Of a stretch of DNA of 64,000 nt, positions 1 to 8,512 are shown in pieces (the first letter of the stretch is position 1; every line of letters begins with the position of its first letter). Source of the stretch: JBCBEX01 sp038528235 (lineage in GTDB: Bacteria; Bacteroidota; Rhodothermia; Rhodothermales; Rubricoccaceae); NCBI GenBank assembly GCA_038528235.1, contig JBCBEX010000001.1:1-64000 (forward strand), given 5' to 3'. Under the pieces are notes generated by a model, which was given only the letters and a program-made list of their open reading frames with translations, searched no databases and was not told the origin of the DNA. The translations under genes were made by a program, and so were the position numbers.

Positions 1-397
1 CCCGAGCCTCCAGGTACTGTTAATCCTGAGAATGGGGCTGTAAAGGACGCCTACCATACTGGGGTTGATGTAAATGCACAGACTGCGTTTCACTCGCTCC
101 CACGAACCCAATAGTTGCACCAGGTTGGACTATGTCTGACTCTCTAGCGTTAGCAGACTGTAGGTGCCCATACAAGCTGTACACCCCATCAAACGGACCA
201 TAAGGAGGACTGTGGTCGATAATCACGGTGTTCCCGATCGCAGACGCTGCCTCCCCAAGAACCCTCACTACACGGCCCCCTGCGATAGGAAAGACTGGAG
301 CACCCAAAGCGTTCTGAGACCTGTTTACATCAACCCCAGTATGGTAGGCGTCCTTTACAGCCCCATTCTCAGGATTAACAGTACCTGGAGGCTCGGG
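1..397. repeat. 74-bp perfect inverted repeat at the window edge
   Basis: Bases 1-74 are the exact reverse complement of bases 324-397, separated by 249 bases of unique sequence. The repeat reaches the very first base, so its full length is unknown. The 324-397 copy lies inside the M23 peptidase reading frame, and the 1-74 copy supplies a nonsensical C-terminus to the same frame. The pattern is what a fold-back chimera or a mis-joined contig end produces. A natural hairpin or repeat is possible but less likely. Confidence 0.9.
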
Positions 398-751
398 TGC
401 GTCACCAGACACTGTGGCGAAGTATTGGGTATAACGATCTTCGTCGATAGGAAAGTAAAATGGCTGTGCACTTGCCTCGGAATAGACGCTGGTGGCAAGC
501 ACAAGGGTAACTAGGCAGGCTAGAGACCATGAGTGTACTCTGGCGGCAGCACGGGAGCGCAGCACCCTGTGGGGAAGCGTCACGATGCCATGCGCCAGTT
601 GCCAGCGCAACTCGCCCTTCAGCTGGAGTTCAGGCGTGCCTTCTTTGGAGCCGAGAACGTGGGTACGGACGTATTTCATTCGACTGGCGGTGGTACTGCA
701 GGTACGTTCGTCTGGGGTGTCTCCCAAACATGGGGCACTCGCCCGCTCCAT
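20..751 (-). CDS. M23-family metallopeptidase, 3' end replaced by inverted repeat
   Basis: Putative secreted or periplasmic peptidoglycan endopeptidase of the LytM/M23 type. A signal-peptide-like hydrophobic stretch (residues about 73-90) ends in an A-S-A/Q cleavage site near residue 95. Visible zinc-site elements are HTGVD near residue 138, a YGHL strand and an HLH near residue 224. Right after HLH the frame enters the inverted repeat (bases 1-74), so the last 16 or so residues are not genuine and the usual HLHFE continuation is lost. The true gene should continue beyond the window. The start is uncertain: the ATG at 751 gives a long, unusual N-terminus, and a GTG at 565 would place a basic n-region directly before the hydrophobic segment. 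Confidence 0.7.
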   Translation of the reverse strand: MERASAPCLGDTPDERTCSTTASRMKYVRTHVLGSKEGTPELQLKGELRWQLAHGIVTLPHRVLRSRAAARVHSWSLACLVTLVLATSVYSEASAQPFYFPIDEDRYTQYFATVSGDAPEPPGTVNPENGAVKDAYHTGVDVNRSQNALGAPVFPIAGGRVVRVLGEAASAIGNTVIIDHSPPYGPFDGVYSLYGHLQSANARESDIVQPGATIGFVGASETQSVHLHQPQYGRRPLQPHSQD

Positions 752-852
752 GTGTCCCTGATTCCCCCCCGTTTTGTCTCACGTCGCCTCGGACATGAGC
801 GCGTGGGGACGCCTTGGTGCTCCTTGCGAGCGATGTCTATCTCTCTGGGCCG

Positions 853-3234
853 TCACGGCTCTCCGTTTGGTTCCTGGTCGCGATACACGGAAGGGGGTAC
901 CCCAAAGTGCTTCTTGAAGTGGGACCGAAAGCGGTCGGCGCTATCGTACCCCACCTGCCTAGCCACTGTGTTCACGGTTCGCATCCCGTTTCTGAGGAGC
1001 AGCCCAGCTTTCTCCATGCGCATCTCGATAATCAACTGACTGGCGGTGTTCCCCTCGACGGTCTTCATCCATCGAAAGAACGTGGATCGCCCCATAGCCA
1101 TCGCTTCAGCAAGCGCGTTGACATTGAACGTAGGATCACTCAATCGCTTGGCAATCGTCTGTCTCAACGCCTGCTTGAAGCGGACGTCCAGGCCAAGTTC
1201 TAGCACTCCTGGCCCTTCATCGTCTGGTATACGGCTCTGAAGCAAGCGGCGTATGTCGATCGCACTCTGAATCTGAGCGATCAGGGTCGCCCGATTCCAA
1301 GGCTTCTGGATGTGGGCGTCGGTCTGCGCCTCGTAGGCGGCCACGCCCATATCGGACCGAGCCGTCAAGGTGATGACCGGAATGTGACCGATCCCAGGGG
1401 CCGCCCGTAGCTGTGTCAGCACGTCAATGCCTCCCTGCCCCGGCAGCATGATGTCGAGCAGCACGAGGTCCGGTCGAAGACGCCTGATCTCGCTCAGCGC
1501 CTTCGCGCCGTCGGCCACTTCTGCCGTACGAAACGTGTCACGGAGGTGCAGCACCAATAGGGTTCGAAGGTCCTCCTCGTCTTCCACGATCAAGACGAGC
1601 GGGGCGTCTTCACCAGCAGCGGCATGGGTGCTCTGCGGCGGAGGCAGGGACACGGCCTCTTGCGACTGGGCTGCCTCGACCGTATGCCGGTCCGTGAGTA
1701 CGTCGGGGATGCGTACCACGAAGCGTGACGGATGGGCCTGATCGATCTCTACCGTACCTCCGTGCAGGGTGACCAACTCCAGCACCAGCGCGAGACCGAC
1801 GCCGCTGCGCCCAACGACCGAATCTGGGGACCCACCTTGGGTAAACCGCTCAAAGACGAGGTCGCGCTTCTCTGGGGGCACTCCAGGTCCATCGTCCTCC
1901 ACGAAGATCCTCAGGCCGTCTTCGTTCTCTGTTCCGTAGTTGAACCGGACCCCGCCGCCACGCCCCGTGTGCCGAATGGCATTGCTGATGAGATTTCTGG
2001 CGATCGTTCGGACCGCCCTCTCGTCGAGGTTGGCCCACCGGGCCTGCTCATCCCCAGCCAATCGAATCTCTACGTCGTCGGATGCAGCCAGGGGAGCCGC
2101 TGCCTGGACGACCGTACGCAGCAACACCTCGACATCAACCGGCGTCGCCTGAATCTGACGCGCCCCCAGGTCGAGTTCAGCCAACTCAGCGAGTTCGTCC
2201 AAGGTGCCTCGCAGCCGATCCGCATTGGAGCGGACGAGTTGGACTGCCTGCTCAGACACCGGCAAGGCCTCGCCCTTCCCATCGTTGCGCTCGGCCACCG
2301 CGCCGTGAATGATGGCTAGCGGCGTGCGCAACTCGTGCATCGCTCCCGCGAGGAACCACTGGCGCTGCCGGTCAAGCGCTTCCAGTCGCTTGGCCTGGTC
2401 TCGATTACGCGTAGCCTCGGCCTCGTAGTCGAGGGTGCGTTGCCGAACGGCGCGCTCTAGTGAGCGCGTTCGCTGCGCCGATGCGAGAACGCGGACTCCC
2501 AGTCCTATCACGATTGTAGCAAATGCCAGCAAGCTCAAATATTCCCACCGCCGCCAGAATGGCGTCCAGGAAACCGGCGCCGTGACCGTTTCTGACACGC
2601 CGCCTCCTGGCCCCGGCGTGACGATCTTGACTAGATCCGGCTCGAGGAAATCAAAGAGTCCTTCGTTACGGTCCCGAACCTCTGCAGCCAGCCCTAGGGT
2701 GACGGCATACCTGCTATCGCTTGTTAGCAGCGGTTTCGTAGCAACAGAATCGCCGCGCCACACGATGTACGAGTATTGGGTAGCCTCGCGACTATAGACG
2801 CTCAGGCGTCGCACTCCGTCGCGATCCGGTGCTGTGATCTTCAGCGAGGAGATATGGGGACGGGGCGGAATGACATGGACCTCAAAAGGCTGTGACATCA
2901 TGCCCCGAGGGCCGTTTTGCACCCGTAGCGTCCATGGCCACGAATGCGCACTGGCCTCGGCGCCTAACACCATCGCTACCCGGAAGGACGTATCTGTAAT
3001 CGAACGATAGCGTCTGCGGTCTGTGAGCGGGCGCTCCAGGTCTTCCACATAGACCTGCACGCTATCCGTGAAACCCTCTCCACGAATAGACACCCATACC
3101 GGAAGCGACGAGGACCCTACCACGAGATCCGGCTCAGCGTAGGCCCTCGGCTGAGCTTGGCAGAGCGCACCGGTCGCGAGCATACTCGTGAGGAGTACGC
3201 AAGGCGCAAGGACATGAGTGCGAAGCGTCTCCAT
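853..3234 (-). CDS. Hybrid sensor histidine kinase / response regulator with AraC output domain
   Basis: A two-component system in one chain, about 793 aa. In order: signal peptide (ends near ALCQA), periplasmic sensor of about 200 aa, one membrane helix near residue 235, a HisKA H-box with HELRTPLA near residue 301, HATPase N and G boxes, a receiver with acidic VEDEED and phospho-acceptor in LLDIMLPG near residue 593, and a C-terminal AraC helix-turn-helix (about residues 675-788). This is the hybrid two-component architecture typical of Bacteroidota, though the sensor lacks obvious beta-propeller repeats. The start at 3234 is chosen because its ATG overlaps the TGA of the upstream gene (TGATG) and begins a good signal peptide; a longer in-frame start at 3339 is less likely. 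Ligand and target genes are unknown; the two neighbours are candidates. Confidence 0.9.
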   Translation of the reverse strand: METLRTHVLAPCVLLTSMLATGALCQAQPRAYAEPDLVVGSSSLPVWVSIRGEGFTDSVQVYVEDLERPLTDRRRYRSITDTSFRVAMVLGAEASAHSWPWTLRVQNGPRGMMSQPFEVHVIPPRPHISSLKITAPDRDGVRRLSVYSREATQYSYIVWRGDSVATKPLLTSDSRYAVTLGLAAEVRDRNEGLFDFLEPDLVKIVTPGPGGGVSETVTAPVSWTPFWRRWEYLSLLAFATIVIGLGVRVLASAQRTRSLERAVRQRTLDYEAEATRNRDQAKRLEALDRQRQWFLAGAMHELRTPLAIIHGAVAERNDGKGEALPVSEQAVQLVRSNADRLRGTLDELAELAELDLGARQIQATPVDVEVLLRTVVQAAAPLAASDDVEIRLAGDEQARWANLDERAVRTIARNLISNAIRHTGRGGGVRFNYGTENEDGLRIFVEDDGPGVPPEKRDLVFERFTQGGSPDSVVGRSGVGLALVLELVTLHGGTVEIDQAHPSRFVVRIPDVLTDRHTVEAAQSQEAVSLPPPQSTHAAAGEDAPLVLIVEDEEDLRTLLVLHLRDTFRTAEVADGAKALSEIRRLRPDLVLLDIMLPGQGGIDVLTQLRAAPGIGHIPVITLTARSDMGVAAYEAQTDAHIQKPWNRATLIAQIQSAIDIRRLLQSRIPDDEGPGVLELGLDVRFKQALRQTIAKRLSDPTFNVNALAEAMAMGRSTFFRWMKTVEGNTASQLIIEMRMEKAGLLLRNGMRTVNTVARQVGYDSADRFRSHFKKHFGVPPSVYRDQEPNGEP

Positions 3235-3710
3235 CACCACCCGGGCCACGCGATAGCCTCCGGTACGACTTGCTGCATCGCCGCGGTACGCACCCGTGCA
3301 CTGTCCATGGAGAGTGGTCCGTCCACCAGTACAATCCACCCGGGACGAAAGCTAGGGAGCACGTCCGACCAGGCTAGCCTGGGGCTGTACCCGTTGTTCA
3401 CCAGCAACGTCCAGTCCTCGCAAAGTTCCGATTCAAAGATGTGCACATAGGAACCAGCCAGAACAAACCATTCGTTAGGGCGCACACTCACCACCTCGGC
3501 GCTCTGCACGTCGTCGAGCTGGCACAGCCCTGCGAGGGAGGCGGTTTGTTCAGATCGTGGTGATTGCGCTTCAGAATCCCCACATGCTGGTAACCCAATC
3601 AGACTGGCTAGCAGAATAACTGGGTGGCTGAACCACTGGAGACGAACCAAGACGAATATGGACGGGAGAAGTGGTAGATCGAGGAGGCGTTGCTCACCAT
3701 ATACGCCCAA
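3234..3710 (-). CDS. Putative lipoprotein, translationally coupled to the hybrid kinase
   Basis: A 158-aa protein with a hydrophobic N-terminal region (about residues 14-40) ending in a possible lipobox LPAC, followed by a Ser/Gln-rich linker and a compact domain rich in aromatic residues. I do not recognise the family. Its TGA overlaps the ATG of the hybrid kinase gene by one base, which suggests co-translation and perhaps a shared role in sensing at the cell envelope. The N-terminal extension before the hydrophobic stretch is long for a lipoprotein, so a later start is possible. Confidence 0.6.
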   Translation of the reverse strand: MGVYGEQRLLDLPLLPSIFVLVRLQWFSHPVILLASLIGLPACGDSEAQSPRSEQTASLAGLCQLDDVQSAEVVSVRPNEWFVLAGSYVHIFESELCEDWTLLVNNGYSPRLAWSDVLPSFRPGWIVLVDGPLSMDSARVRTAAMQQVVPEAIAWPGW

Positions 3711-3832
3711 GCCTACCTAACTTCCAAGAGGTGCGGCAACCATATCGACACTGCACGTAATGGGCACAGTACATTGCCCGTGAGGGTAGCCGTGGCACAC
3801 TGTCTGGAAGCACAGGAAGCTGGACAACGCCC

Positions 3833-4447
3833 CTAGGCGGCCTTCTGGGTGACTGCGGTTGGTACTGTGCGTGCTAGAAGTAAGCACACCAGCGCCTCGT
3901 GCAACCGTGCCTCTTCCGTGCCTTGCTCCGACGAAGGTGCCACGCCGCACAGCGCTGAGAGCCGCTCCACGATGCTCCAGAGCGCTGCCTCCTGTGGCAC
4001 CACATGCACGCAGGTGCCATCAAAGCCTGCGCCTATAAGCGTGAGAAGGAAGCCGCCCCCTGGCAGGCACTCAATCTCCACATGCTCCAGCGGCTCCGAG
4101 GCCACTGGGCGACCATAGGAAGCCGATGCCTCCCGGACAAGACCTGGCCCCGGCGGAAGCGGCGCAGGCCAAGACGACGCCGGAAGCTCAGAGAGTGCAC
4201 GCGCATAGCGGCGGGCCAACTCCACGGCGCTGTTGCGAGCCTGAGCGCGCGTGCGACCCGAGACAGACACCCGAGCCACAGGACGACAGACGCCACCGAC
4301 CTCCCCGACGGCCAGCGTGGCGGCCCATCCGTGACGCTGAGCGGGATGAAGACGAACGACGGCGACAACCAGGGAGCGAGACTGCACCGCTGGGATAGCG
4401 CGCGACTTGAGCGTAGAGACGTTGGCCGGAAAAGAAGTGAGCGACAT
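3833..4447 (-). CDS. Hypothetical protein downstream of mcrC
   Basis: An unrecognised protein of 204 aa. The start is placed at the ATG at 4447 (MSLTSFPAN) because the in-frame sequence upstream is Arg/Pro-rich and looks non-coding. The C-terminal half has alternating hydrophobic segments such as HVEIECLPGGGFLLTLIG, suggesting a small alpha/beta domain. No catalytic motif, membrane helix or signal peptide is visible. It lies on the same strand as mcrB-mcrC but about 340 bases after mcrC, so membership in that operon is only possible. It could be the last gene of the defence island or an unrelated edge gene. Confidence 0.5.
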   Translation of the reverse strand: MSLTSFPANVSTLKSRAIPAVQSRSLVVAVVRLHPAQRHGWAATLAVGEVGGVCRPVARVSVSGRTRAQARNSAVELARRYARALSELPASSWPAPLPPGPGLVREASASYGRPVASEPLEHVEIECLPGGGFLLTLIGAGFDGTCVHVVPQEAALWSIVERLSALCGVAPSSEQGTEEARLHEALVCLLLARTVPTAVTQKAA

Positions 4448-4786
4448 GGTGAGGCACGTGCTAGGTGAAGAGGAACGCAGCCACGGCGGAGCGCCGCGAC
4501 GCGAATGCACGTGCGCCTTCGAGAAGCGGCGGAGGCGGAGGCCGGGAGCGCGCAGAGCCACGCGCAGCGGAGGCCACGCCGGAGCGAGCATGGCGAGCAC
4601 GCCCTTGCCGCAGCCCGGAGCCGCGACCGACCTTGCCGTGTGAGCGCCGAGGGGCCCACTCAGCACCCGATACCTAGCCACTTGGTGAGGTACGCCGTTG
4701 GTGCATGGGCTTGGCGCAGACTGTGCAGCATTATTACACAGGCTTCCTATGCGCCGAACGCGAAGTGACCACGTTCCTTTCCTAGA
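4448..4786. other. Intergenic stretch, no gene seen
   Basis: About 340 bases between mcrC and the hypothetical gene. Open frames here are short, Arg/Ala-rich and look like chance G+C-driven frames. I see no tRNA, no clear terminator and no repeat. Confidence 0.5.
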
Positions 4787-6043
4787 TCAGGCTGCTTTAC
4801 GGATTGAGAGGACCTGACGGAATTCCTGTATGGCCTTTGCGACGTCGACCGTACCCCGTTCTAGATTGGCGCATCGCTTCAGGTCGATTTCCCGGATGTG
4901 GAGACGAACGCCGTTCGCGGTGTAAGTACGGCGAATGCCGCCAGTCGCAGGGTAAAGCAGGACCACGTCGTCGTAGGGCCTCGTTCCGGCTCGGGCGTAG
5001 GCGTGCATCTGGTAGAAATCCGCTTGCACCAAGCCTGCGTGATGCGCTTCTGGGTCGGTGGCCTTGTATTTCGCATCCACGAGAAGTCGGCGCCCCGCCA
5101 CATCCTCAAGCAGGAGGTCCACGCGCATCGGAAACGCGTCGAAGAGCTTCCCAAGGGCGTACTGCGGCCGCACGTCGCGGAGCGGGACTGTGCCATGGAA
5201 GCCAAGGCGGTGGGCGTTGCGCACGAGGAAGGCGGTGACGAAATCCTCAAAGAGGCGGTTCATGTCGAACACGAAGGCGAGCTGCCGGATGCGCCCGCTC
5301 CGGAGGTCGGGCGTCGCGTTCTTCAGGAGGAGGCGGCACAGATCCAGCAGCGGCTCATAGTCGCGGTTGAGCCGGTTCAGATGGATCTGGTCGATTTCCT
5401 CAGCGCCGACGTGGCGGAATTGCACGTCGCCGAGCAGTGACTCGTTGGCCCGCAGGAGGGTACCTGTTGACGCGACCGTCGTCTGCGCCAGGAGGAGACG
5501 GTTGCAGAACGCCAGCACCTGATTGAGCCGGTGGTCCATCGTGGAGACCTGGTAGCGGCAAGGGTACTGTCCTGTCAGCGGTGCCCGGCCGGTGCGCATC
5601 CGCTCGACTAGAAGGCGGCCGCGGAGGAAACCACTTCGCTCCTCCACGTCGATGTAGGCGCGGCGGGGGTTGCGCTGGAGCACGTGGTTGAGTGCCCGCG
5701 CGAAGTGCGCAATCCACACCTCCAGAAACGAACTCCGGGCCTCCGCAAGGTCCGCCAGGCCGGTCGGCCGGATCCGCAACCGTCCCGTGTAGCGCAGCAG
5801 GAGCAGCAGCAGGGCCAGGTTCTCCTCGTCCCGGTTGTAGACCTTCGGCAGAAGCAGAAGCGTCGTGCGGCCCGTCTGCACGACGCCCACGAACTGCTGT
5901 GCTTGCAGGCGGTTGCGGTAGAACCGGAAGAGCCGAAGCTCCCGTTGCGCGACGAGCCGTTCCAGCGCGTCGAGCGCCTCCCCGCCGAGGCGCTCGTAGG
6001 GAAGGTATTCATACTCCCGCAGGCAAATCACCTCATGCGCCAT
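4787..6043 (-). CDS. mcrC: McrC-family nuclease subunit of a McrBC-type restriction system
   Basis: A 418-aa homologue of McrC, the PD-(D/E)XK nuclease partner that docks on McrB hexamers and cuts DNA carrying modified cytosines. The N-terminus (YEYLPYE) and a beta-rich first half with RFYRNRLQAQQFVGVVQ are typical. The nuclease core is visible around residues 305-327 as a VDLL strand followed by LLVDAKYK, the D...D-x-K signature. Its start lies 11 bases inside the end of the upstream mcrB-like gene, so the two are co-translated in the usual B-then-C order. Length is normal for the family and no key residue appears to be missing. Target specificity cannot be read from this subunit. Confidence 0.9.
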   Translation of the reverse strand: MAHEVICLREYEYLPYERLGGEALDALERLVAQRELRLFRFYRNRLQAQQFVGVVQTGRTTLLLLPKVYNRDEENLALLLLLLRYTGRLRIRPTGLADLAEARSSFLEVWIAHFARALNHVLQRNPRRAYIDVEERSGFLRGRLLVERMRTGRAPLTGQYPCRYQVSTMDHRLNQVLAFCNRLLLAQTTVASTGTLLRANESLLGDVQFRHVGAEEIDQIHLNRLNRDYEPLLDLCRLLLKNATPDLRSGRIRQLAFVFDMNRLFEDFVTAFLVRNAHRLGFHGTVPLRDVRPQYALGKLFDAFPMRVDLLLEDVAGRRLLVDAKYKATDPEAHHAGLVQADFYQMHAYARAGTRPYDDVVLLYPATGGIRRTYTANGVRLHIREIDLKRCANLERGTVDVAKAIQEFRQVLSIRKAA

Positions 6044-8357
6044 GGCGGTCCCCGGTGCCGAAGGTGCGATGGAGCGCCTCCTCTAGTTCCCCCACCGCGT
6101 ACGGGTGCAGCCGCCACGGTGCCTCGTCTGGGGCGTGCGAGGCGTCGCGGAAGGCGTCGCGGAACTGCGTACGCATCGTCTCCACAAAGCCCTGGGTGCG
6201 GGTCGGGTCGTAGGCGCCGAGCAGCTGCACGAGGCGGTCCCGGTCGTTGTAGAAGTACTCCTGCAGGGTCGGGAAGACCTGGCGGTAGAGCACGCGGTGC
6301 AGGTCCGCCATCGACGTGAGATGCATAAAGAAGCTGTGCCCGATCTGGTGGTCGCGGTCGAGCAGCACCGTGATGCGCTGGTTGAGGCGCACGAACACGT
6401 TGCAGATGAGGTCGACCAGGTCGGGGGTGAGCTCCACGTCCTCATCCTCCGCCTCCAGGAGGCTGAAGAGCGTCTGCTGAACTACGTCCACGCTCGGCAT
6501 CATCTCCTCGAACTCAAAGCGGCGGCGCAGTGCCACATCGATGAGCGCGATGCTACGGTCGGCCGAGTTCATCGTCCCGATCACGAACAGGTTGTCCGGG
6601 ACGGCGAAGGACTGCTGGGAGTACGGCAGCCGCACCGCCAGCCCGTTGGGGGCGCCGCGACGCTTGTCGGGCTCCAGGAGGGTGATCAGCTCGCCAAAGA
6701 TGCGGGAGATGTTGCCCCGGTTGATCTCGTCGATGATGAGTACGTAGGGCTTGGGGGTGCCCGTTCGCGCGGGCAGCAGGCCGATGAAGTCCTGGAAGGC
6801 GATGCGATTCAGCCGATAGATGGTCGGCATCGTGATAATCCGATTGCCGTTCATCTCGTAGATGTCGTGGTCGCGCCGGTCCAGCCAGGTCACGGGGCGG
6901 GTGTGGCGGTACTTGCCGTAGTCCTCGCGGTAGGCATAGACATTGTCCACGACCCCGATGGCGCGAATCGTCTTCTGGTCTTTGAGGATGGCCACGTAGT
7001 CGCCGCGCTTGATCTCGTTGACGAACTGGTTCACCGACCGGATGTTGTTCGTTTCGCCGCCTCGGCCGTCGGCCTCAAAGAGGCCTTGGATCTCCTCCTC
7101 GCTCTTGCCAGTCAGGTCGGTGTCGTCGAACCACCCGATGGCGATCTCGCCCTGGTCCATACAGCGGTCGAACACGTCCGGGTCGCCCGCGCCCCCGAGC
7201 GAGACTTTCCAGATCTGCGCCTCCTCCGGGCTGCCAGCGGCGTCTTGCGGGTTCAGCGCGCGCTCCACGATCCGCTTCAGCAGGCCATCCTTCAGGACCG
7301 GAATCTGGAGGTCGGGGTCGTAGCGGAAGCCTTCAACGAACTCCTCGTAGGAGTACGACGGGTGGAAGGTGACAAACTCGATGCGGCGCTCGGCGGCGTA
7401 CTGCCAGTACTTCTCTCGGACGTCGGTGGGAGACAAATCCGCCGTGGTGCCCTCGATGATCTGTACAGCGCGGCGTTGGACAGAGTACGTCTTCCCCGTC
7501 CCCGGGGGGCCGTGGAGGATCAGGTTCAACGGGACGCGAGCTGATATCGTCGTACCCGGGGAGGTAGGGGCCACATGGCGTTTGCGGTTGGCCTCGATAT
7601 AGCGGGGTTTGAGCGCGCGGAAGGTGGCCACTATCTCGTCGACATCGGGGCTAGGACGCCGGGTGAGTGCCCTGTGCACCTCGCGGTCCTCCACGCGGCT
7701 TCCTGCCAAGAGCCCGTACTCGAACCGATCGGCATAGACCCCGAGGAAGATCTGGATAGCGTCCTTGTGGTTGCCAGCGCTTTGGGGATAGAACGCAAGC
7801 CAGCACCTGTCCGTGCCGAAGCCGTTGTTGTGATCGAAACCAGCCACGTGCAAGTCGGCATCGTCAAGAGCCAACACCTCCTTGAGGAACCGAGCCATGG
7901 TCTTCAGGCGGTCCTTCACGTCCGTTGAGCGGGCGGCGTAGTCGATATAGAACAGCTCCGTGAAGGCATTCCAACTCCCGAATGCGCTGCGTTTCCGCTC
8001 CTTTTGCTGCGCGATGGCCTCCAACAGGTTCGGGGCTAGGTCCGCGAAGTACGCGAGGTCGCGGTCGTCGATTCGCCGTTCCAACTCCGCGAGATCGTCG
8101 AGCGTGACACGCTGCCCTTCCAAGATGCGCGTAACCACGACTCGGCGTAGAAACACAACGGGGCTGATTTGTAGCTCGCCGTCGACCTTCTTTGTGACCA
8201 AGCTCTCATTATCGTCGAGATATCGGCGGAGCTCCGCCTCGTCCTTCTGGTGTATCGCGTTAAGGAAGGACGCATGGTCTTTCTGGAAGCTGTGGTAGCG
8301 GTCGGCAAGCTCCTGGAGGGCATGGGCGCAGCGCTCGAAGTCTTCGGCAGTTGGCAT
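6033..8357 (-). CDS. mcrB: McrB-like AAA+ GTPase/ATPase with an EVE/PUA-like domain inserted in the motor
   Basis: Motor subunit of a McrBC-type (type IV) restriction system, about 774 aa from the ATG at 8357 (MPTAEDFERC). Residues 1-270 form an N-terminal domain of unknown specificity. Walker A GPPGTGKT is near residue 286, Walker B LIIDEINRGN near 537, and the McrB-family signature MNSADRS near 596. Between Walker A and Walker B, about residues 381-490, lies an insert beginning IWKVSLGG and containing NQFVNEIKRGDYVAI and IGVVDNVY; it resembles EVE/PUA-fold modified-base readers. A 29-residue longer start at 8444 is in frame but looks non-coding. The gene overlaps mcrC by 11 bases and is divergent from the nuclease-helicase gene. 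Whether it prefers GTP or ATP cannot be told. Confidence 0.85.
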   Translation of the reverse strand: MPTAEDFERCAHALQELADRYHSFQKDHASFLNAIHQKDEAELRRYLDDNESLVTKKVDGELQISPVVFLRRVVVTRILEGQRVTLDDLAELERRIDDRDLAYFADLAPNLLEAIAQQKERKRSAFGSWNAFTELFYIDYAARSTDVKDRLKTMARFLKEVLALDDADLHVAGFDHNNGFGTDRCWLAFYPQSAGNHKDAIQIFLGVYADRFEYGLLAGSRVEDREVHRALTRRPSPDVDEIVATFRALKPRYIEANRKRHVAPTSPGTTISARVPLNLILHGPPGTGKTYSVQRRAVQIIEGTTADLSPTDVREKYWQYAAERRIEFVTFHPSYSYEEFVEGFRYDPDLQIPVLKDGLLKRIVERALNPQDAAGSPEEAQIWKVSLGGAGDPDVFDRCMDQGEIAIGWFDDTDLTGKSEEEIQGLFEADGRGGETNNIRSVNQFVNEIKRGDYVAILKDQKTIRAIGVVDNVYAYREDYGKYRHTRPVTWLDRRDHDIYEMNGNRIITMPTIYRLNRIAFQDFIGLLPARTGTPKPYVLIIDEINRGNISRIFGELITLLEPDKRRGAPNGLAVRLPYSQQSFAVPDNLFVIGTMNSADRSIALIDVALRRRFEFEEMMPSVDVVQQTLFSLLEAEDEDVELTPDLVDLICNVFVRLNQRITVLLDRDHQIGHSFFMHLTSMADLHRVLYRQVFPTLQEYFYNDRDRLVQLLGAYDPTRTQGFVETMRTQFRDAFRDASHAPDEAPWRLHPYAVGELEEALHRTFGTGDRHGA

Positions 8358-8445
8358 GGGTGTGGAGTCGAGGACAGGGCGACGCGGACCCGGGAAAGTA
8401 CCGCCGCGGGTCCATACCGCAGGGGCAAGGCGCATCTTATGCACA

Positions 8446-8453
8446 TAGGTTTG
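8446..8453 (+). promoter_or_regulatory. Possible Bacteroidota-type -7 element for the nuclease-helicase operon
   Basis: TAGGTTTG matches the TAnnTTTG -7 consensus described for Bacteroidota promoters and lies about 60 bases before the ATG at 8513, inside the divergent gap between the mcrB-like gene and the nuclease-helicase gene. I do not see a convincing -33 TTTG partner, so this is tentative. Confidence 0.3.
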
Positions 8454-8512
8454 CGCTTTGAACTTGAGGCGTCTAGCTTCGTCGTTCTCCCATTGTCCGA
8501 AGTGCCCTGCTC

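Noticed and set aside
1..74. Hairpin telomere of a linear replicon
   Set aside because: The fold-back falls inside a coding frame and breaks it; an assembly or amplification chimera explains it more simply.
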